A stretch of DNA of 64,000 nt, taken from the NCBI RefSeq assembly GCF_014201805.1, contig NZ_JACHFK010000001.1, positions 992,001-1,056,000 on the forward strand, given 5' to 3'. The DNA is from Deinococcus metalli. GTDB taxonomy: Bacteria > Deinococcota > Deinococci > Deinococcales > Deinococcaceae. Below, one piece after another: positions 47,573 to 58,461 of the stretch; the first letter of the stretch is position 1, and each line of letters opens with the position of its first letter. Below the pieces are notes generated by a model. The model was not told the origin of the DNA and made no database searches. It saw only the letters and a list, made by a program, of their open reading frames with translations. A program made the translations under genes and the position numbers.

Positions 47573-48180
47573 AGAAGCTGCTTGCCCTGCCCATGCTCGC
47601 CCTGCTGATTGCCGCATGCGGCACCGCGCCCGGTCAAGTCTCCGGCAACAGCCGCGCTTCGGTCGGCGTCTCGGTGGACGACTCGAAAGCGACCGCGGTG
47701 GCGAAGAAGACCGTGACGCCTGCCACCACGACCACTCCAGAAAAAATTTCATGGACGATCACGCCCGGCGGTGGCGTGACCTTCACCTTCATGACGAGGC
47801 CCGGTTCGGACGCGGTGTACCTCACCGGTTACCGCGTCGTCAAGGACGTCCTGACGACGGCGGGCGGGACCACGACCACGACCACCAACGCCCAGGTGAA
47901 CAAGGCCGACCTGTACCTCACGTCCGGTTTCACCTGTACCGCCCGCACGACCCTCAACTCCTGCCCGTTCAACGCCACGGACGCGGTGCCCTCGAACGGC
48001 ATTCCCGGCCAGCTTGCCATCGGTCTCGATGGCGGCCTGGGCGACCTGGTCGTGGCGACCGACGCCAGTGTCAGCCGGGTCACGGATCTGGAGTTCTACG
48101 GCACCAGCAGCAACGGCCAGCCCGTGACGGTCGCGGTGAGCGGTGTGGTCAGCACCGGCAGCAAGCAGGGCGACAACTGA
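47569..48180 (+). CDS. Lipoprotein of unknown function
   Basis: A 203-residue protein with a type II signal peptide and lipobox (LLIAACG, acylated Cys at 18). A threonine-rich spacer follows, then a beta-rich domain (about 55-195) with two cysteines (FTCTARTTLNSCPF) spaced as for a disulfide. I do not recognise the domain. The ATG overlaps the rex stop (ATGA). A 17-bp perfect hairpin at 48202-48242 ends the operon. Confidence 0.8.
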   Translation: MKKLLALPMLALLIAACGTAPGQVSGNSRASVGVSVDDSKATAVAKKTVTPATTTTPEKISWTITPGGGVTFTFMTRPGSDAVYLTGYRVVKDVLTTAGGTTTTTTNAQVNKADLYLTSGFTCTARTTLNSCPFNATDAVPSNGIPGQLAIGLDGGLGDLVVATDASVSRVTDLEFYGTSSNGQPVTVAVSGVVSTGSKQGDN

Positions 48181-48201
48181 GGACCAGCCCCAGGTGACAA
48201 C

Positions 48202-48242
48202 GAGGGAGGGCCCGCAGCACAGTCCGCTGCGGGCCCTCCCTC
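48202..48242. terminator. 17-bp perfect hairpin, bidirectional terminator
   Basis: GAGGGAGGGCCCGCAGC (48202-48218) pairs perfectly with 48226-48242 around a 7-nt loop. It sits between the convergent lipoprotein and phosphoesterase genes. There is no U-tract on the plus strand, but the stem is very stable. Confidence 0.8.
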
Positions 48243-48250
48243 GTCTGCGC

Positions 48251-50158
48251 TCAGAACTTGATCGTGTATTCCGCGAAGCCATCGTCGCGGGTGCGCACCA
48301 GCGTGGCGCCCGTCGGCAGGTACTTCTGGGCGTTGGGGCTGCTGACGTACAGCAGGGTCACGCCGGGGATGGGCGTGAGTTTCCAGTTGCCGTCGGCAGT
48401 GGGGTTGATGGTCTTCTGCTGGTTGAAGTACCCGATGATCGCCTGGCGGGTTTCGTCGGGAGCGGCCAGGACGATGTTCTTGCCGTCCAGACCGGGGAAG
48501 CTGCCGCCGCCGGACGCGCGGTAGTTGTTGGTGGCGACCACGAACTTGGCCGCCGGATCGATGGGCTTGCCCTGGTACTGCAGGTTCTTGATGCGGTGGG
48601 CGCCTGCGGCCACGACCTGACCCTGGGCGTTGTAGCGGCTGGGCTGGGTGACGTCGATCTCGTAGGTCACGCCGTCGATGATGTCGAAGTTGTAGGTGGG
48701 GAAGGAGTCGTCCACCAGCACCTGGGGTTCAGTCTTGGCGGGGTCGATCTGCTTGAACTGCCCGGCCGCGCGTTCCAGCCATTCCTGCACCTGCGCGCCG
48801 GTCACGACGACCGCCTGCACGGTGTTCGGGTACACGTACAGGTCGGCGACGTTCTTGATGGCGAGCGTGCCGGCGGGGATGTCGGTGTAGTAGCTGGGGC
48901 CGCTGCGTCCGCCGGCCTTGAAGGGAGCGGCAGCGGACAGCACCGGCAGGTCCTTGTACTCGGTGGTGCTCAGGGCGTTCTTGACATACGAGGTCTGGGC
49001 GTTGCTGACGAGCTGCACGCTGGGGTCGTCCTGCACCAGCGCCCAGTAGGAGTTGATGGGCGTGGTCAGGTCCGCGACCTTACCGCGCACATATTCCAGG
49101 GTGCCCTCGTGCGCGGCCTTGACGGCGGCGGCGATGGCCGGGTCGGGCGTGACGAGGTTCTTCTTGGCCGCGGCGTCCCAGATGGGACGAACGCTGGCCT
49201 TGCCGCCCGTGATGGCCCAGCGGTTGCCCTTTTTGGTCAGGGTCAGGTCCACGATGCCGAGGTCGTTGCCCCAGAAGCCGGCCATGACGGTGGGCTTGCC
49301 GTTGATGGTGCCGTTGGTGATGTCCGCGCCGGGGATGCTCTTGTACACCGGGCCGGGGAACACCTGGTGGCTGTGGCCGGAGAGCACCACGTCGATGCCG
49401 TCCACCTTGGTCAGTTCGGTGGCGGCGTTCTCCTGGCCGGGCTGGTAGTCGGCGGCGATACCGGTGTGGGCGATGGCGACGATCACGTCCGCGCCCTTGG
49501 CCTTCATCTCGGGCACGAACTTGCGGGCGGTCTCGACGATGTCGCGGGTGGTGACCTTGCCGTCGAGGTTGCTCTTGTCCCACTGCACGATCTGCGGGGG
49601 CAGGAGGCCGATGATGCCGACGTTGATGTAGTACGGGCGGCCGTAGGTGTCGCGCACCAGCTTGCGCTGGATCAGGTACGGGGTGAACGCGTTCTTGTCG
49701 TTGGCGGGGTTGCCGTCGCCGTCCTCCGCGTAGGTGTTGGCGCTGACGATGGGCATGGGCGCGGCGGCGATGATCTGCTGGAGGAAGGGCAGACCGTAGT
49801 TGAACTCGTGGTTGCCGAGGTTGCCCGCGTCGTAGTGCAGGGTCGCCATGGCGGCGTGCATGGGGTGCATGGTGCCGGCCGGCAGCGGCTTGATGCGCGC
49901 CACGTAGTCGCCCAGCGGATTGCCCTGGATCAGGTCGCCGTTGTCGTACAGCAGCGTGTTGACCTTCTCGTCGCGCGCCTGCTTGATCAGCGTGGCGGTG
50001 TATTCCAGGCCGTACTCACCGGTGGGCTTGTCCTGGTAGTAGTCGTAGCCGAGGGCGGCGGTGTGGAGGTCCGTGGTCTCCAGAATGCGGAGGTCGACGG
50101 TCTGCGCGCCGGCTGCGCTGAGCAGCAGCGCTCCGATCAGGAACGTGGAGTGTTTCAT
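48251..50158 (-). CDS. Exported 5'-nucleotidase / 2',3'-cyclic-nucleotide phosphodiesterase (CpdB-type)
   Basis: A 635-residue calcineurin-like metallophosphoesterase with a signal peptide (1-18). The metal motifs are TTDLH (D30, H32), NGDLIQG (D75), GNHE (115-118) and GHSHQVFPG. The C-terminal 5'-nucleotidase domain carries NADLY-like VADLYVYPNTVQAVVVTG (split) and an NNYRASGGG substrate motif. It should hydrolyse extracellular nucleotides and 2',3'-cyclic nucleotides in the periplasm. Deinococcus degrades and exports damaged DNA products, so a scavenging role is plausible. ATG 50158 lies 7 nt after TATCCT (50166-50171). Confidence 0.92.
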   Translation of the reverse strand: MKHSTFLIGALLLSAAGAQTVDLRILETTDLHTAALGYDYYQDKPTGEYGLEYTATLIKQARDEKVNTLLYDNGDLIQGNPLGDYVARIKPLPAGTMHPMHAAMATLHYDAGNLGNHEFNYGLPFLQQIIAAAPMPIVSANTYAEDGDGNPANDKNAFTPYLIQRKLVRDTYGRPYYINVGIIGLLPPQIVQWDKSNLDGKVTTRDIVETARKFVPEMKAKGADVIVAIAHTGIAADYQPGQENAATELTKVDGIDVVLSGHSHQVFPGPVYKSIPGADITNGTINGKPTVMAGFWGNDLGIVDLTLTKKGNRWAITGGKASVRPIWDAAAKKNLVTPDPAIAAAVKAAHEGTLEYVRGKVADLTTPINSYWALVQDDPSVQLVSNAQTSYVKNALSTTEYKDLPVLSAAAPFKAGGRSGPSYYTDIPAGTLAIKNVADLYVYPNTVQAVVVTGAQVQEWLERAAGQFKQIDPAKTEPQVLVDDSFPTYNFDIIDGVTYEIDVTQPSRYNAQGQVVAAGAHRIKNLQYQGKPIDPAAKFVVATNNYRASGGGSFPGLDGKNIVLAAPDETRQAIIGYFNQQKTINPTADGNWKLTPIPGVTLLYVSSPNAQKYLPTGATLVRTRDDGFAEYTIKF

Positions 50159-50234
50159 CCACCGCAGGATACGCCCGCCGGTCAGGGTGGTGTCGGCTGC
50201 CCGGGACCGTGCTGGCGGAGGTTGGAACCACTGT

Positions 50235-51497
50235 TCAGGCGGGCGCCAGCACGCTCCTGTCGAGGTCGCGGACGGCGGCCACACCGATCAGCGCGAGCGT
50301 CAGGTCAAGGTCCGCGAGGACGTTCTGGATGACCTCGCGCACACCTTCCTCGCCGGCGATGGCCAGGCCGTAGGCGTAGGGGCGGCCCAGCAGCACGGCG
50401 CGGGCGCCCAGGGCCACCGCCTTGACGATGTCCGCGCCGGTGCGCACGCCGCTGTCGAACAGCACCGGCACGTCTCCGGCGGCGGCCACCACGCCGGGCA
50501 GGGCGTCGAGCGCCCCGACCGCGCCGTCCACCTGCCGGCCCCCGTGGTTGGAGACGATCATGGCGTCCACGCCGCGCGCCGCGGCCTCGCGGGCGTCGTC
50601 CGGATGCAGGATGCCCTTGAGGACGATGGGCAGGCGGGTCCATTCACGCAGGCGGGCGAGGTCGTCCCACGTGAGGTCCGGCCGGGTGTACGTGGCGGTG
50701 AAGCGGGCGACCGCAGCGCGCATCTGCTCCAGGCTGAGGTGGTAGGGACGGCCCCTCGCGGCGAGTTCCGCGCCGGCGCGCAGCAGGGCGGGCGTGCGCG
50801 GCGGCGTGGTGGCCGGGCCGGGCTGGGGCCCATGCAGGTGCGCGCGGAATACCGGGTCGCTGAGGTACTGCGCCAGGCCCCGGCCGCGCATGAACGGCAG
50901 GTGGCCCAGGTCGAGGTCCCGGGGCCGCCAGCCGAGCACGGTCGTGTCCAGCGTCAGGACGATAGCCTGCGCGCCGCACGCCTCGGCGCGGCGCAGCAGC
51001 GAGCGGGTCAGGTCGTCGTCGCGGCTCCAGTACAGCTGGAACCAGCGCGGGCTCTCCCCCATCTCCGCCGCGCAGTCCTCCATCGGCACGGACGCCTGCG
51101 AGGAGTAGATGAACGGCACGCCCTCGGTGGCGGCGGCGCGGGCCACGGCGCGGTCGGCGTCCGGGTGGGCGCACTCCAGCACCCCCAGCGGCGCGAGCAG
51201 CAGCGGCGTGGCGTAGGTGTGCCCCAGCACGCTCACGCTGAGGTCGCGCTCCGTATGGCCGCGCAGGTGCCGGGGCAGCAGTTGCACGCGCTCGAAGGCG
51301 GCCAGGTTGGCGCGCAGCGTGCGCTCGGCGCCGGCCCCGCCCGCCAGGTACGCGAAGTCCGGCGCCTTCAGGTGCACGCGCGCCGCCTCCTGGAGCCGCT
51401 CGGGCGCGACGGGTACGGCGGGTTTCTCGCCGCCCAGGCCGCGGACGTACACCTGGGTCTGGCGCTGCCGGCCGCGGCCCACGGGTTCAGAGGTCAT
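50235..51497 (-). CDS. FMN-dependent alpha-hydroxy-acid dehydrogenase (lactate dehydrogenase/oxidase family)
   Basis: A 420-residue TIM-barrel flavoenzyme. Family signs: [66 protein letters not shown] with the FMN-binding lysine, [10 protein letters not shown] with the catalytic histidine, and [20 protein letters not shown]. The quoted parts follow in order. It oxidises an L-2-hydroxy acid, probably lactate, to the 2-oxo acid, passing electrons to quinone or oxygen. Start at ATG 51497 is 6 nt after TAAGCT (51504-51509); the GTG at 51503 touches the box. Confidence 0.88.
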   Translation of the reverse strand: MTSEPVGRGRQRQTQVYVRGLGGEKPAVPVAPERLQEAARVHLKAPDFAYLAGGAGAERTLRANLAAFERVQLLPRHLRGHTERDLSVSVLGHTYATPLLLAPLGVLECAHPDADRAVARAAATEGVPFIYSSQASVPMEDCAAEMGESPRWFQLYWSRDDDLTRSLLRRAEACGAQAIVLTLDTTVLGWRPRDLDLGHLPFMRGRGLAQYLSDPVFRAHLHGPQPGPATTPPRTPALLRAGAELAARGRPYHLSLEQMRAAVARFTATYTRPDLTWDDLARLREWTRLPIVLKGILHPDDAREAAARGVDAMIVSNHGGRQVDGAVGALDALPGVVAAAGDVPVLFDSGVRTGADIVKAVALGARAVLLGRPYAYGLAIAGEEGVREVIQNVLADLDLTLALIGVAAVRDLDRSVLAPA

Positions 51498-51605
51498 GTC
51501 CACAGCTTAGGCACGCCGTGTTCAGACGATGTGAAGACGCCGCACGCCGAACGGACGCGCCCGCTCCGGCCGGTGGGCGGGAGCGGGCGGATCACCGGTA
51601 AGCGG

Positions 51606-52577
51606 TCAGGACGGTTCGCGGGCCGGGGTGTCGCGCGTCTTTTTGGCCTTCGGCAGCACGTCTGCGAGGTCCGCGGGCGTGATGGACCGTTCCTGCGCGC
51701 CCAGGCTGGTGGCGGCCAGAGCGCCGGCGGCGTTGGCGGCGCGGGCGGCCTCGGCCATGTTCACGCCGCTCAGCACCGCGTGCGCGAATGTGGCGGTGAA
51801 GGTGTCGCCGGCGCCGGTGGTGTCCACGACGTCGCCTTCCGGGAGCACGGCGTCCACGAGTTCGGTGTCGGTGGGCGTCCACGTGATCGAGCCCATCTTG
51901 CCGACCTTCACGACCACGCGCTGCGCGCCGGCTTGCCCGAGTTTCGCCAGCGCCGCGCTGATGCTGCCGGTGCCAGTCAGGGCCTGGAGTTCGTGCTGGT
52001 TGAGGGTGAGGTAGTCCGAGCCGATCACGTCGTCCAGCAGGCTGGTGCGGGCCTTGTTCACGGCGCCGGTGCCCAGGTCGATGAACACCGGCACCGCCTT
52101 CTTGGCGCCGCGGGCGTACGCGATGGCCTGGAGGGCGTACTCGCGCTGCGGCCCCTCGATCAGGGCGTAGGCATTCACGATCAGGGCGTCGCTGGTCTCG
52201 ATGTCCCGCTTCTTCAGCTTGGCCGGATCGAGCTGGCGGTTGGCGGCGCCGTCGCTGATCATGGTGCGGTCGCCGGCGTCGGTCTGCATGACGGTGATGG
52301 TGCTGGTCAGGTGCTGGTCGTCCTGCTGGATGGCGCCGGTGCCCACGCCGCTGCGGCGCACGTGGCTCAGCGCGTACTCCGCGAAGGGGTCGACGCCGAC
52401 GCACGCGGCGAGCGTGACGGTGTGGCCCAGGCGGGCCAGCGTGACGCTGATGGTGCCGCCCGCGCCGCCGGGTTTCATGCTGGCACGCAGCGGCGTGACT
52501 TCCTCGCCGGCCCGCGGCAGGCGGCCGAGGTGGTACAGGTGGTCGACGGTGACGTCGCCGATTACGTAAAACTTCAC
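51606..52577 (-). CDS. PfkB-family carbohydrate kinase
   Basis: A 323-residue ribokinase-like sugar kinase. The N-terminal substrate motif KPGGAGGTISVTLARLG and the C-terminal ATP/anion-hole motif DTTGAGDTFTATFAHAVL are intact, with the catalytic aspartate in GAGD. Substrate could be ribose, fructose-phosphate or another furanose; it cannot be told from sequence. GTG start at 52577 follows GGAGGT with 7-nt spacing. A GGGGCC/GGCCCC hairpin (52591-52610) lies just before this ribosome site. It is downstream of rsmA by 75 bp, so possibly co-transcribed. Confidence 0.87.
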   Translation of the reverse strand: MKFYVIGDVTVDHLYHLGRLPRAGEEVTPLRASMKPGGAGGTISVTLARLGHTVTLAACVGVDPFAEYALSHVRRSGVGTGAIQQDDQHLTSTITVMQTDAGDRTMISDGAANRQLDPAKLKKRDIETSDALIVNAYALIEGPQREYALQAIAYARGAKKAVPVFIDLGTGAVNKARTSLLDDVIGSDYLTLNQHELQALTGTGSISAALAKLGQAGAQRVVVKVGKMGSITWTPTDTELVDAVLPEGDVVDTTGAGDTFTATFAHAVLSGVNMAEAARAANAAGALAATSLGAQERSITPADLADVLPKAKKTRDTPAREPS

Positions 52578-52652
52578 GGTGGAGACCTCCGGGGCCGGCG
52601 TACTGGCCCCTGCCGGGGAATGCGGTGGCTGCAACTGGTCGGTGACCTGGCG

Positions 52653-53513
52653 TTACCGTACCACGCCGAGTTCCCGCGCAAGGGCTTCCAGCGCCGCCAG
52701 CGGCACGTCCTCGGCGCGCACGTCCGGCCGCAGTTCCGTGCGGGCCAGCGCCGCGTCGATGGCGTCTCCCGCGTGACCGGCGAGGCGCAGGTTGTTGCGC
52801 AGGGTCTTGCGGCGGTGGTGCAGCGCCGCCTCAATGAAGCGCAGCAGCTCCGGCGCGGGCAGCGCGCGCTGGCGGTCGAAGTCCAGGCGCATCACGGCGC
52901 TGGTCACGTCCGGCGCGGGCAGGAACGCGCCCTTCGGCACGTCGCGCACGTGGCGCACGCTGCCGTGCAGGGCGGCCAGCGCGCTCAGGAAGCCGTAGTT
53001 GTCCTCGCCGGGCCGGGCGGTGAGGCGCTGCCCGACCTCCTTCTGCACCAGCACGGTGGCCGACGCGATGGCCGGCGCGTTCATGAAACGCGACAGCAGC
53101 ACCCCGGTGATGTAGTACGGCAGGTTGGCGATCACATGCGTGCCGGGCTCCAGGGCGGCGTAATCGAAGTCCAGCGCGTCGCCCCACACGACCGTCACGT
53201 CCAGGCCGGCGAGCGTCTCGGCCAGTACCGGGCGCAGCCGCTCGTCCTTTTCCAGCGCCGTCACGCGCGCGCCGCGGGCGGCGACCTCGCCGGTCAGCAC
53301 GCCCAGGCCCGGACCGACCTCCAACACTGGCACGCCCGGCGCAGCGCCGCCCGCCTCTGCGATGGCGCGCAGGATGTTGCCGTCGATCAGGAAGTTCTGA
53401 CCGAGGCTCTTGGTGGGTTTCAGGCCGTGCCGGTCCAGCAGCTCCCGGACGCGGGCCGGGGAGTACAGGGGCGGGGGGCGGGGCGCGTCGGGGGTGGGTT
53501 CGGACTGGGACAA
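52653..53513 (-). CDS. rsmA: 16S rRNA dimethyladenosine transferase RsmA (KsgA)
   Basis: RsmA dimethylates A1518 and A1519 of 16S rRNA, a late 30S assembly step. The 286-residue product has SLGQNFLID, SAM motif EVGPGLGVLT, and the target-adenine motif NLPYYIT, plus the C-terminal helical domain (KTLRNNLRLAG). It begins with a TTG at 53513 preceded by CGGAG with a 6-nt spacer. The first 20 residues are proline-rich and less conserved, so a slightly later start is possible. It is divergent from the TPR gene (66 bp). Confidence 0.93.
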   Translation of the reverse strand: MSQSEPTPDAPRPPPLYSPARVRELLDRHGLKPTKSLGQNFLIDGNILRAIAEAGGAAPGVPVLEVGPGLGVLTGEVAARGARVTALEKDERLRPVLAETLAGLDVTVVWGDALDFDYAALEPGTHVIANLPYYITGVLLSRFMNAPAIASATVLVQKEVGQRLTARPGEDNYGFLSALAALHGSVRHVRDVPKGAFLPAPDVTSAVMRLDFDRQRALPAPELLRFIEAALHHRRKTLRNNLRLAGHAGDAIDAALARTELRPDVRAEDVPLAALEALARELGVVR

Positions 53514-53566
53514 GGATCACTCCGGTGCGGCGGGGCGCGCGGGACGTCCGGCCACAGGCGCGTCAG

Positions 53567-53572
53567 TATACT
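53567..53572 (+). promoter_or_regulatory. -10 box TATACT for the TPR gene (leaderless)
   Basis: Consensus-like TATACT followed after 7 nt by the ATG at 53580. Confidence 0.6.
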
Positions 53573-53579
53573 CTTCGCC

Positions 53580-54422
53580 ATGACCGATCCCGTCGGTGTG
53601 GGCCACCCCACGGACACACCATCCCAGCCGCCGCTGCCGGACCTGGGCGACCTGATCCGCGCCGGCGAGTGGCGCCGAGCACTCGCCACCGCCCGCGTGG
53701 GGCACGCGGACGCCCACGTCGAGGCGGCGCTGAGCGCCGTGGTCGGCATCGTGGAGGGCGTGCGCGCCCGGCGCTACCCGGCCGCGCGCCGCGCCCTGAC
53801 GGACCTGCGCGACACGCTGGCCGCCAGCGACGCCCCGGACCTGACGGTGATCCGCCGCCACGTCGATCCGGACGCCGTGCACGCGGGCCTCGCCGCGCTC
53901 GACGTGAAGTCCGGCCGGGACGCGCCGGATGACGACGCGCTGGCGGCCAGCCTCGAAGCGGCGCTGGCCACATCTCTCACGCGGGCCGAGGCGCTGAACA
54001 CGCTGGGCGTGCGCGCCGCTGCGCAGGGCGACACCGAGCGCGGCCGCGGCCTGTTCGAGGAAGCGCTGGCGGCCGATCCCGGTCACTACCGGGCGCTGAC
54101 GAACATCGGGAACATGAAGCTGGAAGCCGGGGACGCCGTGGGCGCCGAGGCGGACTACCGCGCCGCCCTGAAGCTGGCGCCGGAGTACGACGGCGCGCAC
54201 CACAACCTGGGAGTGGCGCTGCGCCGCCAGGGCCGGGTGGCCGAGGCGGTCAGCGCGATCCGGCGCGGCCAGCGGCTGGGCATGCGCCGCTCGAAGGAGG
54301 ACACCCAGGCCGAGATGCGCGAGCAGTTCGCCGGCAGCGCCACCCTGCGGCGACTCCGGACCGCAGCGCTGGTGGTCGTCGTGGTGCTGATCCTGCTGGC
54401 CCTGCGCGGCGCGCTGACCTGA
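53580..54422 (+). CDS. TPR protein with C-terminal membrane anchor
   Basis: A 280-residue protein. Residues about 135-235 form three TPR motifs (AEALNTLGVRAAAQGDTERGRGLFEEAL, given in part; YRALTNIGNMKLEAGDAVGA; GAHHNLGVALRRQGRVAEAV). A hydrophobic helix (about 258-275, ALVVVVVLILLALRG) ends the chain, so it is tail-anchored with the TPRs in the cytosol. Likely a membrane adaptor; partner unknown. It precedes the NAD(P)HX repair gene by 16 bp and probably shares its transcript. Confidence 0.8.
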   Translation: MTDPVGVGHPTDTPSQPPLPDLGDLIRAGEWRRALATARVGHADAHVEAALSAVVGIVEGVRARRYPAARRALTDLRDTLAASDAPDLTVIRRHVDPDAVHAGLAALDVKSGRDAPDDDALAASLEAALATSLTRAEALNTLGVRAAAQGDTERGRGLFEEALAADPGHYRALTNIGNMKLEAGDAVGAEADYRAALKLAPEYDGAHHNLGVALRRQGRVAEAVSAIRRGQRLGMRRSKEDTQAEMREQFAGSATLRRLRTAALVVVVVLILLALRGALT

Positions 54423-54438
54423 CCGTGGACCCACGCTG

Positions 54439-55923
54439 ATGCCGCAGTGGGTGCTCGCACCGGAGGGCGCGCGGCGGGTGGATGCCCGGCTGGAGCGCGC
54501 GGGCCTGCTCGACCTCGCCATGGAGGAGGCGGGCCGGGCCGTGGCCGACCATCTCCTTGCCGCGCGCCCGGACGGCCCGGTGCTGCTGCTCGCGGGCAGC
54601 GGGGCGAACGGCGGCGACGCCTTCGTCGCGGCCCGGCACCTGCGGGTGCGTGGCGTGGATGCGGCCGTGCTGGCGCTGCCGTCCCGCCACCCGCTGACCC
54701 GGGCGAACCGCCAGCGGTGGCGGGCCGTGGGGGGCACGGTCACGGCCCTGGGCGCCGCCAGCCTGGCCCGCGGGCTGCGGACGGCCACCATGGTCGTGGA
54801 CGGCCTGCTCGGCACGGGTTTCACGCCGCCGCTGCGGCCGGCCACGGCGGAGCTGATCGCCACGGTGAACGCGTGGCGGGGACCGGGGCGCCGGGTGCTC
54901 GCCATCGACGTGCCGAGCGGCCTGGACGCGGCGTCCGCCCTGGTGCCGGAGGGGGCTCTGCGCGCGGACGACACTGTGACCCTGATGGGCTACAAGGCCG
55001 CGCTGCTGTTCGGCGCGGCCGCCGTTCACGCGGGGCGGGTCACGCTGGCCCCGCTGTCGGCACCCCCCGAATGGGTGCAGGAGGACGCCCTGGCCGCCCG
55101 CCCCACCGACGCCGAGGTGGGCGCGCTGCTGCCCGTGCGACACGCCGACGCCCACAAGGGCACCGCCGGCCGCGTGTGGATCGTCGGCGGTCATCCCGGC
55201 ACGACGGGGGCGCCGGCCCTGGCCGGAGTGGGCGCGCTGCGGGCCGGGGCGGGCCTGGTGACGGTGCATTCCACGGCGGACGTGCCGCTGGTCACGGCGG
55301 AACTGATGGTGCGCCGGGCGACGTCCTGGGACGCGTGGCGTGTGGAGACGGAGGGCGCGTCCCGGCCGGACGCCGTAGCGCTGGGCATGGGCCTGGGGCC
55401 GGACGCGGCGGCCCTGGCGCGCACCGTGCTCGCATGGAACATTCCCACGGTGGTAGATGCCGACGCGCTGCAACCCGAGCTGGCGGGACACGGGCACGCG
55501 CGCGTGATCTGGACGCCGCACCCCGGCGAGGCCGCGCGGCTGCTCGGCACCGATACGGCCGGGATCGTGCGCGACCCGCTGGGCGCGGCCCACACCCTCC
55601 AGCAGCGCTTTGGCGGCGTGGTCGTGCTCAAGGGCGGACCGAGCGTCGTGGCGCACGCGGGCGGCCTCAGCGTCGCGCGTGGCGGGCACCCGGGCATGGC
55701 GACGGCCGGCATGGGCGACACGCTCTCCGGCATCCTGGCCGCGCTGCTGGGACAGGGCCTGTCGGCACCGGACGCCGCGGTGGCCGGCGTCCGGCTGCAC
55801 GCGCGGGCTGGCGAGCGGGCGGGTGCCCGTCACGGCTACGGCCTGATCGCGTCGGACGTCGCGCTGGAACTGGGCGGCGCGTGGCAGGACGTGAGCGGCG
55901 GCGCGGCCGGGGAAGCGTGGTAG
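54439..55923 (+). CDS. nnr: Bifunctional NAD(P)H-hydrate epimerase / ADP-dependent dehydratase
   Basis: This enzyme repairs NADHX and NADPHX, the hydrated forms of the cofactors. The 494-residue product joins a YjeF-N epimerase domain (1-about 215; LLAGSGANGGDAFVAARHL, LLGTGFTPPL, AIDVPSGLDA) and a carbohydrate-kinase-like dehydratase domain (about 225-494; HKGTAGRVWIVGG, GMGLGPD, TPHPGEAARLLG, GMGDTLSGILAALL with the catalytic aspartate). This is the standard fused bacterial form. The ATG at 54439 is 16 bp after the TPR gene. Its TAG stop is the start of the next gene's -10 box. Confidence 0.94.
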   Translation: MPQWVLAPEGARRVDARLERAGLLDLAMEEAGRAVADHLLAARPDGPVLLLAGSGANGGDAFVAARHLRVRGVDAAVLALPSRHPLTRANRQRWRAVGGTVTALGAASLARGLRTATMVVDGLLGTGFTPPLRPATAELIATVNAWRGPGRRVLAIDVPSGLDAASALVPEGALRADDTVTLMGYKAALLFGAAAVHAGRVTLAPLSAPPEWVQEDALAARPTDAEVGALLPVRHADAHKGTAGRVWIVGGHPGTTGAPALAGVGALRAGAGLVTVHSTADVPLVTAELMVRRATSWDAWRVETEGASRPDAVALGMGLGPDAAALARTVLAWNIPTVVDADALQPELAGHGHARVIWTPHPGEAARLLGTDTAGIVRDPLGAAHTLQQRFGGVVVLKGGPSVVAHAGGLSVARGGHPGMATAGMGDTLSGILAALLGQGLSAPDAAVAGVRLHARAGERAGARHGYGLIASDVALELGGAWQDVSGGAAGEAW

Positions 55924-55926
55924 GGT
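55921..55926 (+). promoter_or_regulatory. -10 box TAGGGT for the DUF4388 gene, overlapping the nnr stop codon
   Basis: TAGGGT begins with the nnr stop codon TAG and is followed after 6 nt by the ATG at 55933. Confidence 0.45.
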
Positions 55927-55932
55927 CGCTGC

Positions 55933-56640
55933 ATGCAGGGTCTGCTGAGTGATCTTCCGCTGCTGGGCGCCCTGGAACTGATTCACACCACCCGGCAGAC
56001 CGGCGTGCTGGACGTGCAGACGGACGTGCCGTATGCGGTCGCCTTCGTGGGCGGCGAGATCGTGTCCGGCGGCATCGTGGACTGGATCGGCCTGGACGCC
56101 CTGTACGCGTGCCCGCTGCTGGCCGAATCCGGGTCGTTCTCTTTCGAGCGCAAGCCCGTGACCGGCCGGCCGCTGGGCACCTTCAACCACATCGTGTCCG
56201 ACTGGGCGCGCACGTCAGATGAGTGGCAGGAGGTATGCGCGGTGATCGGCAGCCCGAGCCGCTACTACCGGGGGGCCGAGCCGCTGTTCGACCTGGAGGG
56301 CGGGCGCTCGGTGCGCGGCGCGGCGCGGGCGGCGGAGGTGCCGGTCTTCCAGGTGGCGCAGTTCGTGGTCCGGGCGCTGCGCGACGGCCGGCTGGAGGCC
56401 AGGGACCGTTTCGAGTGGTTCCGGCTCAAACTTCAGCCCGCGCCGCGCCGCGCCGGGCAGACGCCCGAGCCGATGCTGCCGCTGGGCCAGCTGATCGAGC
56501 GCGGCATGCCGCTGCGTGAAGCCCGCGCCCGGCTGCTGAACGAACTGCGCCTGGGCCTGCGCTTCACCGGCAGCGGGTGGGTGTGGCGCGATCTGGTGTG
56601 GGAAGTGCAGCAGGACACCGTGGCGACCGCACCCCGCTGA
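55933..56640 (+). CDS. DUF4388-domain protein
   Basis: A 235-residue soluble protein. The first 100 residues follow the DUF4388 pattern (GLLSDLPLLGALELIHTTRQTGVLDVQ in part, AFVGGEIVSGGIVDWIGLDAL, GSFSFE), a small domain found in predicted gliding, signalling and polarity proteins of bacteria. The middle contains a helix-turn-helix-like segment (GAARAAEVPVFQVAQFVVRAL) and the C-terminus is unassigned. Function is unknown. It has its own leaderless -10 box and ends 36 bp before the PlsY-like/reductase fusion. Confidence 0.75.
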   Translation: MQGLLSDLPLLGALELIHTTRQTGVLDVQTDVPYAVAFVGGEIVSGGIVDWIGLDALYACPLLAESGSFSFERKPVTGRPLGTFNHIVSDWARTSDEWQEVCAVIGSPSRYYRGAEPLFDLEGGRSVRGAARAAEVPVFQVAQFVVRALRDGRLEARDRFEWFRLKLQPAPRRAGQTPEPMLPLGQLIERGMPLREARARLLNELRLGLRFTGSGWVWRDLVWEVQQDTVATAPR

Positions 56641-56663
56641 GGCCGGCGGCCAGGGGAATACCC

Positions 56664-56669
56664 TAGAAT
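56664..56669 (+). promoter_or_regulatory. -10 box TAGAAT for the PlsY-like/reductase fusion (leaderless)
   Basis: TAGAAT is followed after 7 nt by ATG 56677. An in-frame ATG at 56668 is formed by the box itself and so is unlikely to be the start. Confidence 0.55.
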
Positions 56670-56676
56670 GCCGCCC

Positions 56677-58350
<1,674 letters not shown>

Positions 58351-58449
58351 CATGACGCCGCCCCTCATGATTTGCTGAGGTTCGGCGGGGTGTCTAGGAA
58401 TGGGCCCGGCCCGCCCGCAGATCTTCGTCCGGCCTTCATCTGAGCTCCC

Positions 58450-58455
58450 TATGCT
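58450..58455 (+). promoter_or_regulatory. -10 box TATGCT for the phospholipase D gene (leaderless GTG)
   Basis: TATGCT is followed after 6 nt by the GTG start at 58462. Confidence 0.5.
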
Positions 58456-58461
58456 GCCGGG

